NCBI GenBank assembly: GCA_947627215.1
Contig: CANQVD010000005.1
Coordinates: 1-64,000 of the forward strand
Length of the DNA stretch: 64,000 nucleotides
DNA from: an uncultured Eisenbergiella sp.
GTDB lineage: Bacteria > Bacillota > Clostridia > Lachnospirales > Lachnospiraceae
Direction of reading: 5' to 3'
Position 1 is the stretch's first letter. The number at the start of each line of letters is the position of its first letter. Under the pieces are notes generated by a model. That model saw only the letters and a list, made by a program, of their open reading frames with translations. It ran no database searches and was not told where the DNA came from. Positions 15,659 to 23,621 of this stretch are shown here, piece by piece. The translations under genes and the position numbers were made by a program.

Positions 15659-15687
15659 TTGACATTTTGGACGGAGAGGGATAAACT
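15659..15687 (+). promoter_or_regulatory. sigma-A promoter of htpG
   Basis: TTGACA (15659-15664), 17-nt spacer, TAAACT (15682-15687). The leader of about 90 nt contains a small hairpin around GGAACG/CGTTCC near 15705-15720. Confidence 0.8.
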
Positions 15688-15784
15688 GTTTTCTGGAAAG
15701 AAAGGAACGGATGCGTTCCGGTGAAAGGAAGGAGCCGAAGGGGTTCGGCATCCCAGTCTGCAAGAAGAAAGGATCGTGATTTTT

Positions 15785-17983
15785 ATGGCCGAGAAGCGCG
15801 GCAGCTTATCCATCAACAGCGAAAATATTTTTCCCATCATCAAGAAGTGGTTGTATTCCGACCACGATATTTTTTACAGAGAGCTGATCTCCAACGGCTG
15901 CGACGCCATCACCAAGCTGAAGAAGCTGGACATGATGGGGGAGTACAGCCTGCCGGAGGACTATAAGGCGAAGGTGGAGGTGATCGTCAATCCGGAGGAG
16001 AAGACGCTGAAGTTCATCGACAACGGGATCGGCATGACCGCGGAGGAAGTGGAGGAGTACATCAATCAGATCGCTTTTTCCGGCGCCACCGATTTCATCA
16101 GCAAGTATAAAGACAAGGCGAACGACGATCAGATCATCGGACATTTCGGCCTGGGCTTTTATTCCGCGTTCATGGTGGCGGACGAGGTGCATATCGACAG
16201 CCTTTCCTGGCAGCCCGGCGCGAAAGCCGTGCACTGGGAATGTGACGGCGGCACGGAATTCGCCATGGACGAGGGGGACAGGACGCAGGTGGGTACCTGT
16301 GTTACCCTGTATCTGAATGAGGACTGCCTGCAGTTCTGCAACGAGTACAAGGCGAAAGAGGTCATTAAGAAATACTGCTCCTTCATGCCCACCGAGATCT
16401 ATGTTTCCCGGGAGAACACGCCCGATACCGAGACGATCTTGGCCAGCGAGAAGCTGGACACCGACACGGTGGTGGAGACGGTGAAAAAGGAAAAGGACGA
16501 CGATCCCGATAAGATCAAGATCGTGAAGCGGCCGGAGCTGATCAACGACACCCATCCGCTCTGGGGGAAGAATCCCAGCGAATGCACGAAGGAGGAGTAT
16601 ATCGAATTCTACCGCAAGGTGTTCCTGGATTACAAGGAGCCTCTGTTCTGGATCCATCTGAACATGGACTATCCGTTCAACCTCAAGGGAATTCTGTATT
16701 TCCCCAAGATCAACATGGAATACGAGTCCATCGAGGGCACCATCAAGCTGTACAACAACCAGGTGTTCATCGCGGACAATATCAAGGAGGTCATCCCGGA
16801 GTTCCTGCTTTTGCTCAAGGGCGTCATCGACTGCCCGGACCTGCCGCTGAACGTGTCCAGAAGCGCGCTGCAGAACGACGGTTTTGTGAAAAAGATTTCC
16901 GACTACATCACCAAGAAGGTGGCGGACAAGCTGTCCGGCATGTGCAAGACCCAGAAGGACGAGTATGAGAAATACTGGGACGATATCGCGCCCTTCATCA
17001 AATTCGGCTGCCTGAAGGATGAAAAGTTCTGCCAGAAGATGACGGATTATATTCTCTTCAAGAACCTGGACGGCAAATATCTGACTCTGCCTGAGTGCCT
17101 GGAGGTCAACAAGATCGATCCCGACGAAGCCGATGAGGCCGCGGTGGATGAGAACGGCGAAAAGGTGGAGGCCGAAGTGGTGGACGAGGCGAAGGACGAG
17201 TCCGCGGCGGACGGCGACGAGAAGGACGAAAAGAAGGAAAAAACCATCTATTACGTCACCGACGAGAAGCAGCAGAGTCAGTATATCAACATGTTCAGGG
17301 CGGCAAAGCTGGACGCGGTCATTCTGCCGGAGCGCATTGACCAGCCCTTCATTTCTCAACTGGAGGCGAAGAATGAGGGCATCCATTTCGCCCGCATCGA
17401 TGCGGAGCTGACCGACGCTTTCAGGGCCAGGACCGGCAAGAAAGCACAGGAAGAGCTGAAGGCCCAGACGGAGAAGCTTGAGAAGCTGGTGCGCAAGGCT
17501 CTGAAGAACGATAAACTCAAGGTTTCTGTGGAGAAGCTGAAAAATAAAAAGGTCGCTTCCGTGCTGACGGTTTCCGAGGAAACCAGAAGAATGCAGGACA
17601 TGATGAAGATGTACGGCGGCGGCATGGACATGGGGGCGTTCGGCTCCGAGGGCGAGACGCTGGTGCTGAATGCGGCCCATCCGCTGGTATCCTATATCAC
17701 GGCGCATGAGAACGGCGGTGATACGAAGATGATCTGCGAGCAGCTCTATGATCTGGCGAGGCTTTCCAACGCGCCTCTCGCGCCGGAGGCCATGACCCGT
17801 TTCATCGCTCGTTCCAATGACATCATGCTCTTGCTTGCGAAGAACGCCGGCCGTGCTTCCGCGGCGGAGGAAGAGGCGGCAGAGGAGGATGCGGCGGAGG
17901 AAGCTGCGGCGTCGGGAAAGACGGAGCCGGAGAATGCCGGATCGGAGAGCGCGGCGCCTGTGTCTGAGGACGAAGCGCGGTAA
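15785..17983 (+). CDS. htpG: Molecular chaperone HtpG (Hsp90)
   Basis: A 732-residue cytosolic Hsp90, an ATP-dependent chaperone. The N-terminal GHKL ATPase is clear: RELISNGCDAITKLKKL, FIDNGIGM, and the lid GHFGLGFYSAFM. The middle domain includes PLWGKNPSECT and LPLNVSRSALQ. It is about 100 residues longer than the E. coli protein. The extra length is an acidic insert near residues 445-485 (DEADEAAVDENGEKVEAEVV and following) and an Ala/Glu-rich acidic tail of about 45 residues. The ATG at 15785 has AAAGGA upstream; an in-frame ATG lies at 15776. Regulation by HrcA is indicated by the CIRCE site. Confidence 0.96.
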   Translation: MAEKRGSLSINSENIFPIIKKWLYSDHDIFYRELISNGCDAITKLKKLDMMGEYSLPEDYKAKVEVIVNPEEKTLKFIDNGIGMTAEEVEEYINQIAFSGATDFISKYKDKANDDQIIGHFGLGFYSAFMVADEVHIDSLSWQPGAKAVHWECDGGTEFAMDEGDRTQVGTCVTLYLNEDCLQFCNEYKAKEVIKKYCSFMPTEIYVSRENTPDTETILASEKLDTDTVVETVKKEKDDDPDKIKIVKRPELINDTHPLWGKNPSECTKEEYIEFYRKVFLDYKEPLFWIHLNMDYPFNLKGILYFPKINMEYESIEGTIKLYNNQVFIADNIKEVIPEFLLLLKGVIDCPDLPLNVSRSALQNDGFVKKISDYITKKVADKLSGMCKTQKDEYEKYWDDIAPFIKFGCLKDEKFCQKMTDYILFKNLDGKYLTLPECLEVNKIDPDEADEAAVDENGEKVEAEVVDEAKDESAADGDEKDEKKEKTIYYVTDEKQQSQYINMFRAAKLDAVILPERIDQPFISQLEAKNEGIHFARIDAELTDAFRARTGKKAQEELKAQTEKLEKLVRKALKNDKLKVSVEKLKNKKVASVLTVSEETRRMQDMMKMYGGGMDMGAFGSEGETLVLNAAHPLVSYITAHENGGDTKMICEQLYDLARLSNAPLAPEAMTRFIARSNDIMLLLAKNAGRASAAEEEAAEEDAAEEAAASGKTEPENAGSESAAPVSEDEAR

Positions 17984-18009
17984 GCGGGATCCGGGTATGT
18001 GAATGTCAG

Positions 18010-18210
18010 GCGGCGGTACGATCCCTGCGGAAAATCGGAACCCTTCGGGCGCGAAGCGGCGCGCGGCTCCGGTTTTTTGCAGAGGGGATCGCACCGCCGC
18101 TTTGCTTTTGCGACCGAAAGCATGGCATCCGGAAAGCGGCTTTCCCTTCGGCATCCGGACAGCACTGTTCCTTTCGGCGCCCGGGAAGCGCTGGCTTTCC
18201 GGGGGGGGGG
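18010..18210. repeat. Cluster of nested palindromes with a G10 run between htpG and sleC
   Basis: The 271-nt gap between two convergent genes is filled with inverted repeats. Bases 18010-18028 pair with 18079-18100 (GCGGCGGTACGATCCC with GGGATCGCACCGCCGC), enclosing an inner stem GGAAAATCGG/CCGGTTTTTT. A second unit (about 18110-18182) has GCGACCGAAAG/CTTTCGGCGC arms around GGAAAGC/GCTTTCC. A third, CCGGGAA/TTCCGGG, ends in a homopolymer of ten G at 18201-18210. The unit layout (long arms, inner stem with A and T runs, GCGAAGCG in the loop) resembles the giant palindromes A and B, but the sequence is different. It may end both transcripts. Confidence 0.6.
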
Positions 18211-18254
18211 ATGTGAGGCGCGCCGTTCCTTTGCGGAGCGTCGGGGCCGTCCGT

Positions 18255-19526
18255 TTATGTTCCCGGCTCCGACGCTCTGGATACCGCCACATAGATGTTG
18301 GAAATTTTATACCAGGTGGGGTAATCTGCGATGCCGGAGGCGGGCAGGTTGAAGATCCGCTGGAAGGCGCGCACCGCCGCCGCGGTCTGTTCGCCGTAGA
18401 TCCCGTCCGCCGTGATCCGGGGGATCGCGGGATAGTTCTGGGCGATGCGGTTGAGCTGCTCCTGCAGTTGGCGCACCTTGGTCCCGGAGGAGCCGACGGC
18501 GAGGTCGTAGCCGGGCCAGGAAGCGGGAACGCCGCTGATGGCGGAGGCGGAGTTGATGAACATGTCGTTCCCGTAATAATACCGGATGATCTCGATGGCA
18601 GAATAGCCCTGGTCTCCCAGATATTTGGAGCCCCACTGGGACAGACCCTGACAGGTCACCCGGTTCCCGTCGCAGTAACCGGTGAAGATGGGCTGACGCA
18701 CGCCGGGGCGGGAGAGATAATTGGCGAAAACGGAATCCACCAGCCGGTCGATATCGGAATAGGTGTTGCGCCCGTAGACGAATTTCTGGTCATAGGCGGT
18801 GGAGGAGGTGATCGTGAAGGGATAGCCCTTCGCCCGGTACCATTCCGTATAGACCCGGTTCAGGGTGAAGGACTGAATGACCAGGATGTTGGCGTAGATC
18901 GTGCTTTCCGGCCAGGTGGCGTAGATCTCCGAGGAGGCCACGTTTTTGATATAATCCCGGTAACGGACATAGTAGTCCGGCGCGTCCGCGTCGTCCGGTG
19001 CGCCGTCGTGCACCACGATATATTCCGGGATCACCACGCGGCTTAGGATCACCTCGCCGCTGTCCGTTTCTTCCTTGATTTCCGCTTCCGGGATTCTGGA
19101 CGGATATTCGCCGTACAGGGTATGCTCCGGAATCGCGATCTCCTCCTCCGCGTCCGGCGGCGCGGTCTCCAGGGGATGCATGGAAACGGGCTGAAGGCTT
19201 TCTTCTCCCGGCAGGATTTCGGAGCCGCTGATGCGGACCGGCTCATAGCCGGGAGCGGTGACCTCGATGATATAGCTGGAATAGGGCCGGGGGCGGCCAG
19301 GTTCCTGCGAATACGACGGGTCAGGCGCCGGAAGCTGGATCGGAGGCGTCTGGCCGGAGGCGTCGGTGGAGAGCTGTTCTAAGATCGTGTCCGGCGTTTC
19401 GCCGGCTGAAATGGTGACGGTCGCTCCGCTGACCGGGAAAAAACCGACGGAGGAGGTGACGTTCACCTGCAGCGTGCCCGTATAGGGGGTGTCGGCCAGT
19501 TGGGCGGCATGAATCGATTTGGACAT
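18255..19526 (-). CDS. sleC: Spore cortex-lytic enzyme, SleC-like (SpoIID domain plus peptidoglycan-binding domain)
   Basis: A 423-residue protein with the SleC layout. The N-terminal beta-sandwich, carboxypeptidase-regulatory-like, starts GTLQVNVTSSVGFFPVSGAT and includes YIIEVTAPGYEPV. The central SpoIID/LytB domain (about 160-330) has SFTLNRVYTEWYRAKGYPF, CQGLSQWGSKYLGDQGYSAI and IRYYYGNDM. The C-terminal PG-binding_1 domain has VRQLQEQLNRIA and DGIYGEQTAAAVRAFQR. SleC degrades spore cortex peptidoglycan during germination after activation by Csp proteases; none of those is in the window. No signal peptide is seen. The ATG at 19526 follows TGAGG at proper spacing; an ATG at 19541 lacks one. 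Confidence 0.82.
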   Translation of the reverse strand: MSKSIHAAQLADTPYTGTLQVNVTSSVGFFPVSGATVTISAGETPDTILEQLSTDASGQTPPIQLPAPDPSYSQEPGRPRPYSSYIIEVTAPGYEPVRISGSEILPGEESLQPVSMHPLETAPPDAEEEIAIPEHTLYGEYPSRIPEAEIKEETDSGEVILSRVVIPEYIVVHDGAPDDADAPDYYVRYRDYIKNVASSEIYATWPESTIYANILVIQSFTLNRVYTEWYRAKGYPFTITSSTAYDQKFVYGRNTYSDIDRLVDSVFANYLSRPGVRQPIFTGYCDGNRVTCQGLSQWGSKYLGDQGYSAIEIIRYYYGNDMFINSASAISGVPASWPGYDLAVGSSGTKVRQLQEQLNRIAQNYPAIPRITADGIYGEQTAAAVRAFQRIFNLPASGIADYPTWYKISNIYVAVSRASEPGT

Positions 19527-19587
19527 AAAAACCTCACGCATGACGGCGGCCCTTTCGGTGGAGCCGCGTTTTTACCAGTATATGCGT

Positions 19588-19820
19588 CCCCGGCCGCCCG
19601 CGTGCGTTTCCGGCATGCTTCCGGCGGCGTCCGGGCCCGGGACAGAGAAGGCATTCAGACTCTTGAAAAACGCCGGTTCTTAGCGAAGTGAGCCCGTCGG
19701 GGCGAAACTGAGCTTAGAATCCGCTACGTTTTTCATGAAGCGGGAGCGTGTCTGAATCCTCTCTGTCCCGGGCCCGGACGCCGCCGGAAGCATGCCGGAA
19801 ACGCACACGGGCGGCCGGGA
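19588..19820. repeat. Giant palindrome B: same core as element A, unrelated arms
   Basis: Bases 19588-19660 pair with 19750-19820; the outer 60 bp contain one mismatch. Between them, 19665-19734 is a 70-nt core starting GAAAAACGCCGGTTCTTAG and ending CGTTTTTC, which also folds on itself. The core matches the reverse-strand core of element A (950-1018) closely, including its first 19 bases and a CTGARCTTAGAA segment. The arms, however, share no sequence with those of A. It lies between the divergent sleC and the large protein gene at 19932, directly before that gene's promoter. Confidence 0.85.
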
Positions 19821-19835
19821 GATTGTGCGCAAAGG

Positions 19836-19864
19836 TTGCATATCGGGGAAAAATAATGTATGAT
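19836..19864 (+). promoter_or_regulatory. Predicted promoter of the 19932-25795 gene cluster
   Basis: TTGCAT (19836-19841), 17-nt spacer, TATGAT (19859-19864). It begins 16 nt after the end of palindrome B. The expected start is near 19871, leaving a 60-nt leader. Confidence 0.65.
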
Positions 19865-19931
19865 GAGAGGAGAAAAAGGGAAGGAAGAGCGCCCATGGGG
19901 AGTGGGCCGGCCGGGGGAAGGAGCGATCAAA

Positions 19932-22900
19932 ATGCGGGAACTGAGAGAGCATATCAGGACGGAAGGGTATGTGCCCATCACGGGACAGCTCGTTTTTTCC
20001 GTGAAACAGGAAGAACTGACGCTGGCCCCCGGCGAGAAGGCAGCGGGCTCCTTTGCGGTCACGGCCGGGGGAAGCGCGCCGGCGGAGGGCTTTGTGCGGA
20101 CGGACGACGAGCGGATGCAGTGTCCGACAGCGTACTTTGGCGGGCGCGAGGAACAGATCGAGTATCGCTTCGACGCGGGCGGGATGCAGAGCGGTGAAAC
20201 GCGCAGCGGGCGTTTTTTTATCGTATCCAATTATGGGGAATACGAGCTGCCCTGGCGGGTGAGCGTGCAGGAGAAACCGGCGGCGAGCTCCCTGGGGGAG
20301 ATCTCCGATCTGTTTCAGTTCACGAATCTGGCACGGGCCAACTGGGATGAGGCGGTGCGGCTGTTTTATTCGGAGCGGTTCCCGGGTATCATCGGGGAGC
20401 GGGAGGAAGAACTGCAGCAGTTGTACCGGGGGCTTTCGGCGCATCGGGGCAATGAGGTCAATATGGAGGAATTCCTCATCGCCATCCGCAAAAAGCAGCC
20501 CATTTCCTTTTCTGTGGGCCGCAGGGAGATCGCCGTGACCGAGGCGGCGGGGCAGATCAGTGAGGAACTGGTCATCCAGAAGATCGGCTGGGGACCGGTG
20601 AAGATCGCGGTGCACACCCGGGGCGATTTCCTGGCGGTGGAGAAGACCCGGATCCTGGAGGAGGATTTTCTGGGCAATCAGTACCGTCTGTCGGTTTTTC
20701 TGGACGAAGAAAAGCTCCACGGCGGGGAAAACTTCGGCTGTGTGACGCTGGAATGGTGCCATGGGAGGCTGGAGGTGCCGGTGCGCGCAAGACGCCGCGG
20801 CGCGGCGGCGGAGGCGGACAGGCGGCACGCAGGGCTGCGGGAGGAGAAAAAGCGGCTCGTGACGCTGTACCAGGAGTTCCGGATGAAAAAGACGGACGCG
20901 CAGACCTGGAAGGCGGAGGCGAGAAAGTGTGTGGACAGGCTGATCCGGCTCTCCCCGGAGAAAAGCATTGCGCCCAAGCTTTTTCATGCCCAGCTTCTGA
21001 TGACGGAGGATAAGGCGGACGAGGCGGGATGGGTGCTCATGCGCCTGCACGATCGGGTGAAGGACGCGCCCCCGGCCGTATATTGCTATTATCTGTATCT
21101 GACTACGCTCTATAACCGGGAGGAATCCTATGTGCGCAAGACCACGCTGCGGATTGAGGAGATCTTTTCCCGGAACGGGCAGGACTGGCGGATCGCGTGG
21201 CTGATCCTCTTTCTGTCCCGGCAGCTTTCCCGGAGCGCGGCCCGGAAATGGGAGTTCCTGCAGGTACAGTTTCAGGCCGGGTGCATCAGTCCGGTCCTGT
21301 ATCTGGAGGCGCTGCAGCTTCTGAACGCCGACCCGGTGCTGCTGGAACGGCTTGACGGCGCTGCCAGGCGCATTTTGCTGTACGGGGCGAAAAACGGTAT
21401 TCTTTCCCGCGACCTGATGGGGCATGTGATCTATCTGGCCGGGAAGGAAAAGCATTATGACGCCGTGCTGTTCGATATCCTGAAGCGGTACTGGGAGGCG
21501 ACGAAGGACGACGAGGCGCTGCAGGCGATCTGTACGCTGCTCATCAAGGGCGGCAGGGTGGACCGCGGCTCCAATCCCTGGTATCTGCGGGGCGTGGAGA
21601 AGAAGCTGCGCATCACGCGGCTGTACGAGCATTATATGATGAGCCTGGATCTGGATCAGGAGGCACAGATCCCCCGGAGCGTGCAGATTTATTTCGCCTA
21701 TCAGAGCAATCTGGACCACGAATACGCGGCGTATCTGTACGCCTATATGGAAAGGCACCGGGAAGAGGATCCGGAGCTTTATATCGCGTATCGCCCGCAG
21801 ATGGAGCAGTTCGTGCTGGACCAGCTTGGCAGAGGCAGGATGAACCGCCATCTGGCCGAGCTGTACCGCGCGCTGCTGCCGGGGCCGCTGTTCACGCCGC
21901 AGAACGTTCGGGCGATGGCGGCGCTGGTCTGCATGTCCGAGGTCATCTGTCCCGGGGAGACGGGGAAGCTGGTCGTCCTGTCCTCCCGCCAGAGCGGCGA
22001 AAAGACGGTCCCTCTGCGCCGGGGAAGGGCCTGTGTGGAGCTGTGCGGGGCAGGGGACATGCTGTTTTTTGAGGATGATTCCCTGCATCGGCGTCCGGCG
22101 GACGCTTCGGTGCGGCGCAGGCCGCTGTTCGACCGCGGCGCCTTTTTTGCCTCTCTTGCGCCCTTTGCCGCGGATGTGCTGTCCTATCACCTGGCAGCGG
22201 TACAGGACGTACAGATCGCCGTGAGTGCGGCCACGGCGGACAGCTATCTGCAGATCGCCCGTGCGGACGGCGTGCGGAAGGACTGGCAGGGGGCTGTGCG
22301 CATGGCGCTGGTCCGGTTCTTTTTCGAGGAGGACAGGACGGAGGAGCTGGATGCCGTGCTGGATCTGCTGGAGCCGGAGGGGCTTTCGCCCGATGAGAGA
22401 ACGGAGGCCGTGCGGTATCTGGTGCTGGAGGGCTTCTATGAAAAGGCTTACCGCTGGCTGGAGGGAGCGGATGCGGACCGGCAGGATGCCAGGACTCTGC
22501 TGCGCATGTGCAGCAGGCTGTTGGAGCAGGGGCAGTTTGAACAGGATGCGCGCATGACCGCGCTCTGTTTCCGGGCGGCGCTGAAGGGCAAATATGACGG
22601 GCATATGCTGCGCCAGCTCGCGGAGCACTACGAGGGCAGCGTCGGAGAACTGGAGGCGGTCAGGGCCGCGGCGGAAGGCTTCGGCCTGAATACCTTTTCC
22701 CTGTGTGAACGGATCCTGGAGCAGATGCTTTTCTGCGGACAGGATGTGACGGAGCGGATGGAGCTGCTGCGCCAGTATGCGGCCGAGGGCGGCCGGAGCG
22801 AGACACGGATCGCCTTCCTGCACCGGTGCGCTTACAGCTATGTGATCGGGGAGCAGCCCATCCACGGATACGCGATCCAGGAAATGATCCGGCTTTTGCG

Positions 22901-23492
22901 GGAGAACGAGCCGGTTACCGAGCTTTGCCGGATCGCCTGTCTGACCTATTACGCGGCGAACCGGGACGCGGCGGACGCGCAGACGGCGAAGCTCTTAGGG
23001 GAGCTGGGGACGGAGCTGCTGAAGGCGAACCGGCTGCATCCCGTGCTTCGGGAGTTCCCCGATCTGATCCCCGGCGCGAAGCTTTTGCTGGACAAGACCT
23101 TTGTGGTATATCGGGGCGATCCGGAAAAGGGCGCGGTGCTCAATTACCGGATCCTGCGGCAGGGCGACGCGGAGGCGGAATATGAAAGCGTGTCCATGCG
23201 GCATATCTGTTCCGGAATTTTCACGGCGGGCTTTATTCTGTTTCCCGGGGAGAATCTGCAGTATTATGTGACGGAGCCGGACAGTCCCGCGGCGATTCTG
23301 GACAGCGGGCTGTTAAAAGCGGAGGATGCGCCGCATGCCCCGCATGGCCGGTACGGGCTGCTGTCGGCCGCCACCGCGGAGTATCTGGAGGACTGTCAGA
23401 GCAGAAATGCCAGCCGGCAGAATCTGGAGCTGCTGAAGCGTTATCTGTATACGGATTTCTGTGAAAAGGAACTGTTTCGGGCGCGTACGTGA
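19932..23492 (+). CDS. Very large cytoplasmic Ig-like/TPR-like protein, DUF5717-type
   Basis: A 1186-residue protein without signal peptide or membrane segment. I recognise it tentatively as DUF5717, a Lachnospiraceae family of unknown function. Residues about 10-110 (TGQLVFSVKQEELTLAPGEK) and 150-265 look like two beta-sandwich, Ig-like domains. From about 290 to 1060 it is helical with TPR/HEAT-like spacing of Leu, Ala and Tyr and many aromatic-helix pairs. A third beta-rich region ends the protein (FVVYRGDPEKGAVLNYRIL). GGAAGGAGC lies 7 nt before the ATG at 19932. It is followed by an actin-fold ATPase and a TPR protein, so it may be a scaffold or co-chaperone. Confidence 0.75.
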   Translation: MRELREHIRTEGYVPITGQLVFSVKQEELTLAPGEKAAGSFAVTAGGSAPAEGFVRTDDERMQCPTAYFGGREEQIEYRFDAGGMQSGETRSGRFFIVSNYGEYELPWRVSVQEKPAASSLGEISDLFQFTNLARANWDEAVRLFYSERFPGIIGEREEELQQLYRGLSAHRGNEVNMEEFLIAIRKKQPISFSVGRREIAVTEAAGQISEELVIQKIGWGPVKIAVHTRGDFLAVEKTRILEEDFLGNQYRLSVFLDEEKLHGGENFGCVTLEWCHGRLEVPVRARRRGAAAEADRRHAGLREEKKRLVTLYQEFRMKKTDAQTWKAEARKCVDRLIRLSPEKSIAPKLFHAQLLMTEDKADEAGWVLMRLHDRVKDAPPAVYCYYLYLTTLYNREESYVRKTTLRIEEIFSRNGQDWRIAWLILFLSRQLSRSAARKWEFLQVQFQAGCISPVLYLEALQLLNADPVLLERLDGAARRILLYGAKNGILSRDLMGHVIYLAGKEKHYDAVLFDILKRYWEATKDDEALQAICTLLIKGGRVDRGSNPWYLRGVEKKLRITRLYEHYMMSLDLDQEAQIPRSVQIYFAYQSNLDHEYAAYLYAYMERHREEDPELYIAYRPQMEQFVLDQLGRGRMNRHLAELYRALLPGPLFTPQNVRAMAALVCMSEVICPGETGKLVVLSSRQSGEKTVPLRRGRACVELCGAGDMLFFEDDSLHRRPADASVRRRPLFDRGAFFASLAPFAADVLSYHLAAVQDVQIAVSAATADSYLQIARADGVRKDWQGAVRMALVRFFFEEDRTEELDAVLDLLEPEGLSPDERTEAVRYLVLEGFYEKAYRWLEGADADRQDARTLLRMCSRLLEQGQFEQDARMTALCFRAALKGKYDGHMLRQLAEHYEGSVGELEAVRAAAEGFGLNTFSLCERILEQMLFCGQDVTERMELLRQYAAEGGRSETRIAFLHRCAYSYVIGEQPIHGYAIQEMIRLLRENEPVTELCRIACLTYYAANRDAADAQTAKLLGELGTELLKANRLHPVLREFPDLIPGAKLLLDKTFVVYRGDPEKGAVLNYRILRQGDAEAEYESVSMRHICSGIFTAGFILFPGENLQYYVTEPDSPAAILDSGLLKAEDAPHAPHGRYGLLSAATAEYLEDCQSRNASRQNLELLKRYLYTDFCEKELFRART

Positions 23493-23621
23493 CCGCGCCG
23501 GGGCGGGCGCCGCGGCTGGCGCGGCGCATCGCCGGGACAGGCGGCGCGGCGGTATCGTGAGCCGCGGAAGGAACGCTGCTGCCGCCGGGACGGCGGCGAA
23601 AAGGAGAGAGGGGATCGGGCT

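Noticed and set aside
15806-18292. An 828-codon open frame on the reverse strand opposite htpG
   Set aside because: It is a by-product of GC-rich third positions of htpG. Its translation is Leu/Arg/His-rich without recognisable motifs, and it has no ribosome site.
19680-22865. A 1061-codon reverse frame opposite the DUF5717-type gene and across palindrome B
   Set aside because: Composition is typical of an antisense shadow (Gln/Pro/His/Arg-rich), it crosses a giant palindrome and has no family features. The forward frame has a ribosome site, promoter and domain structure.
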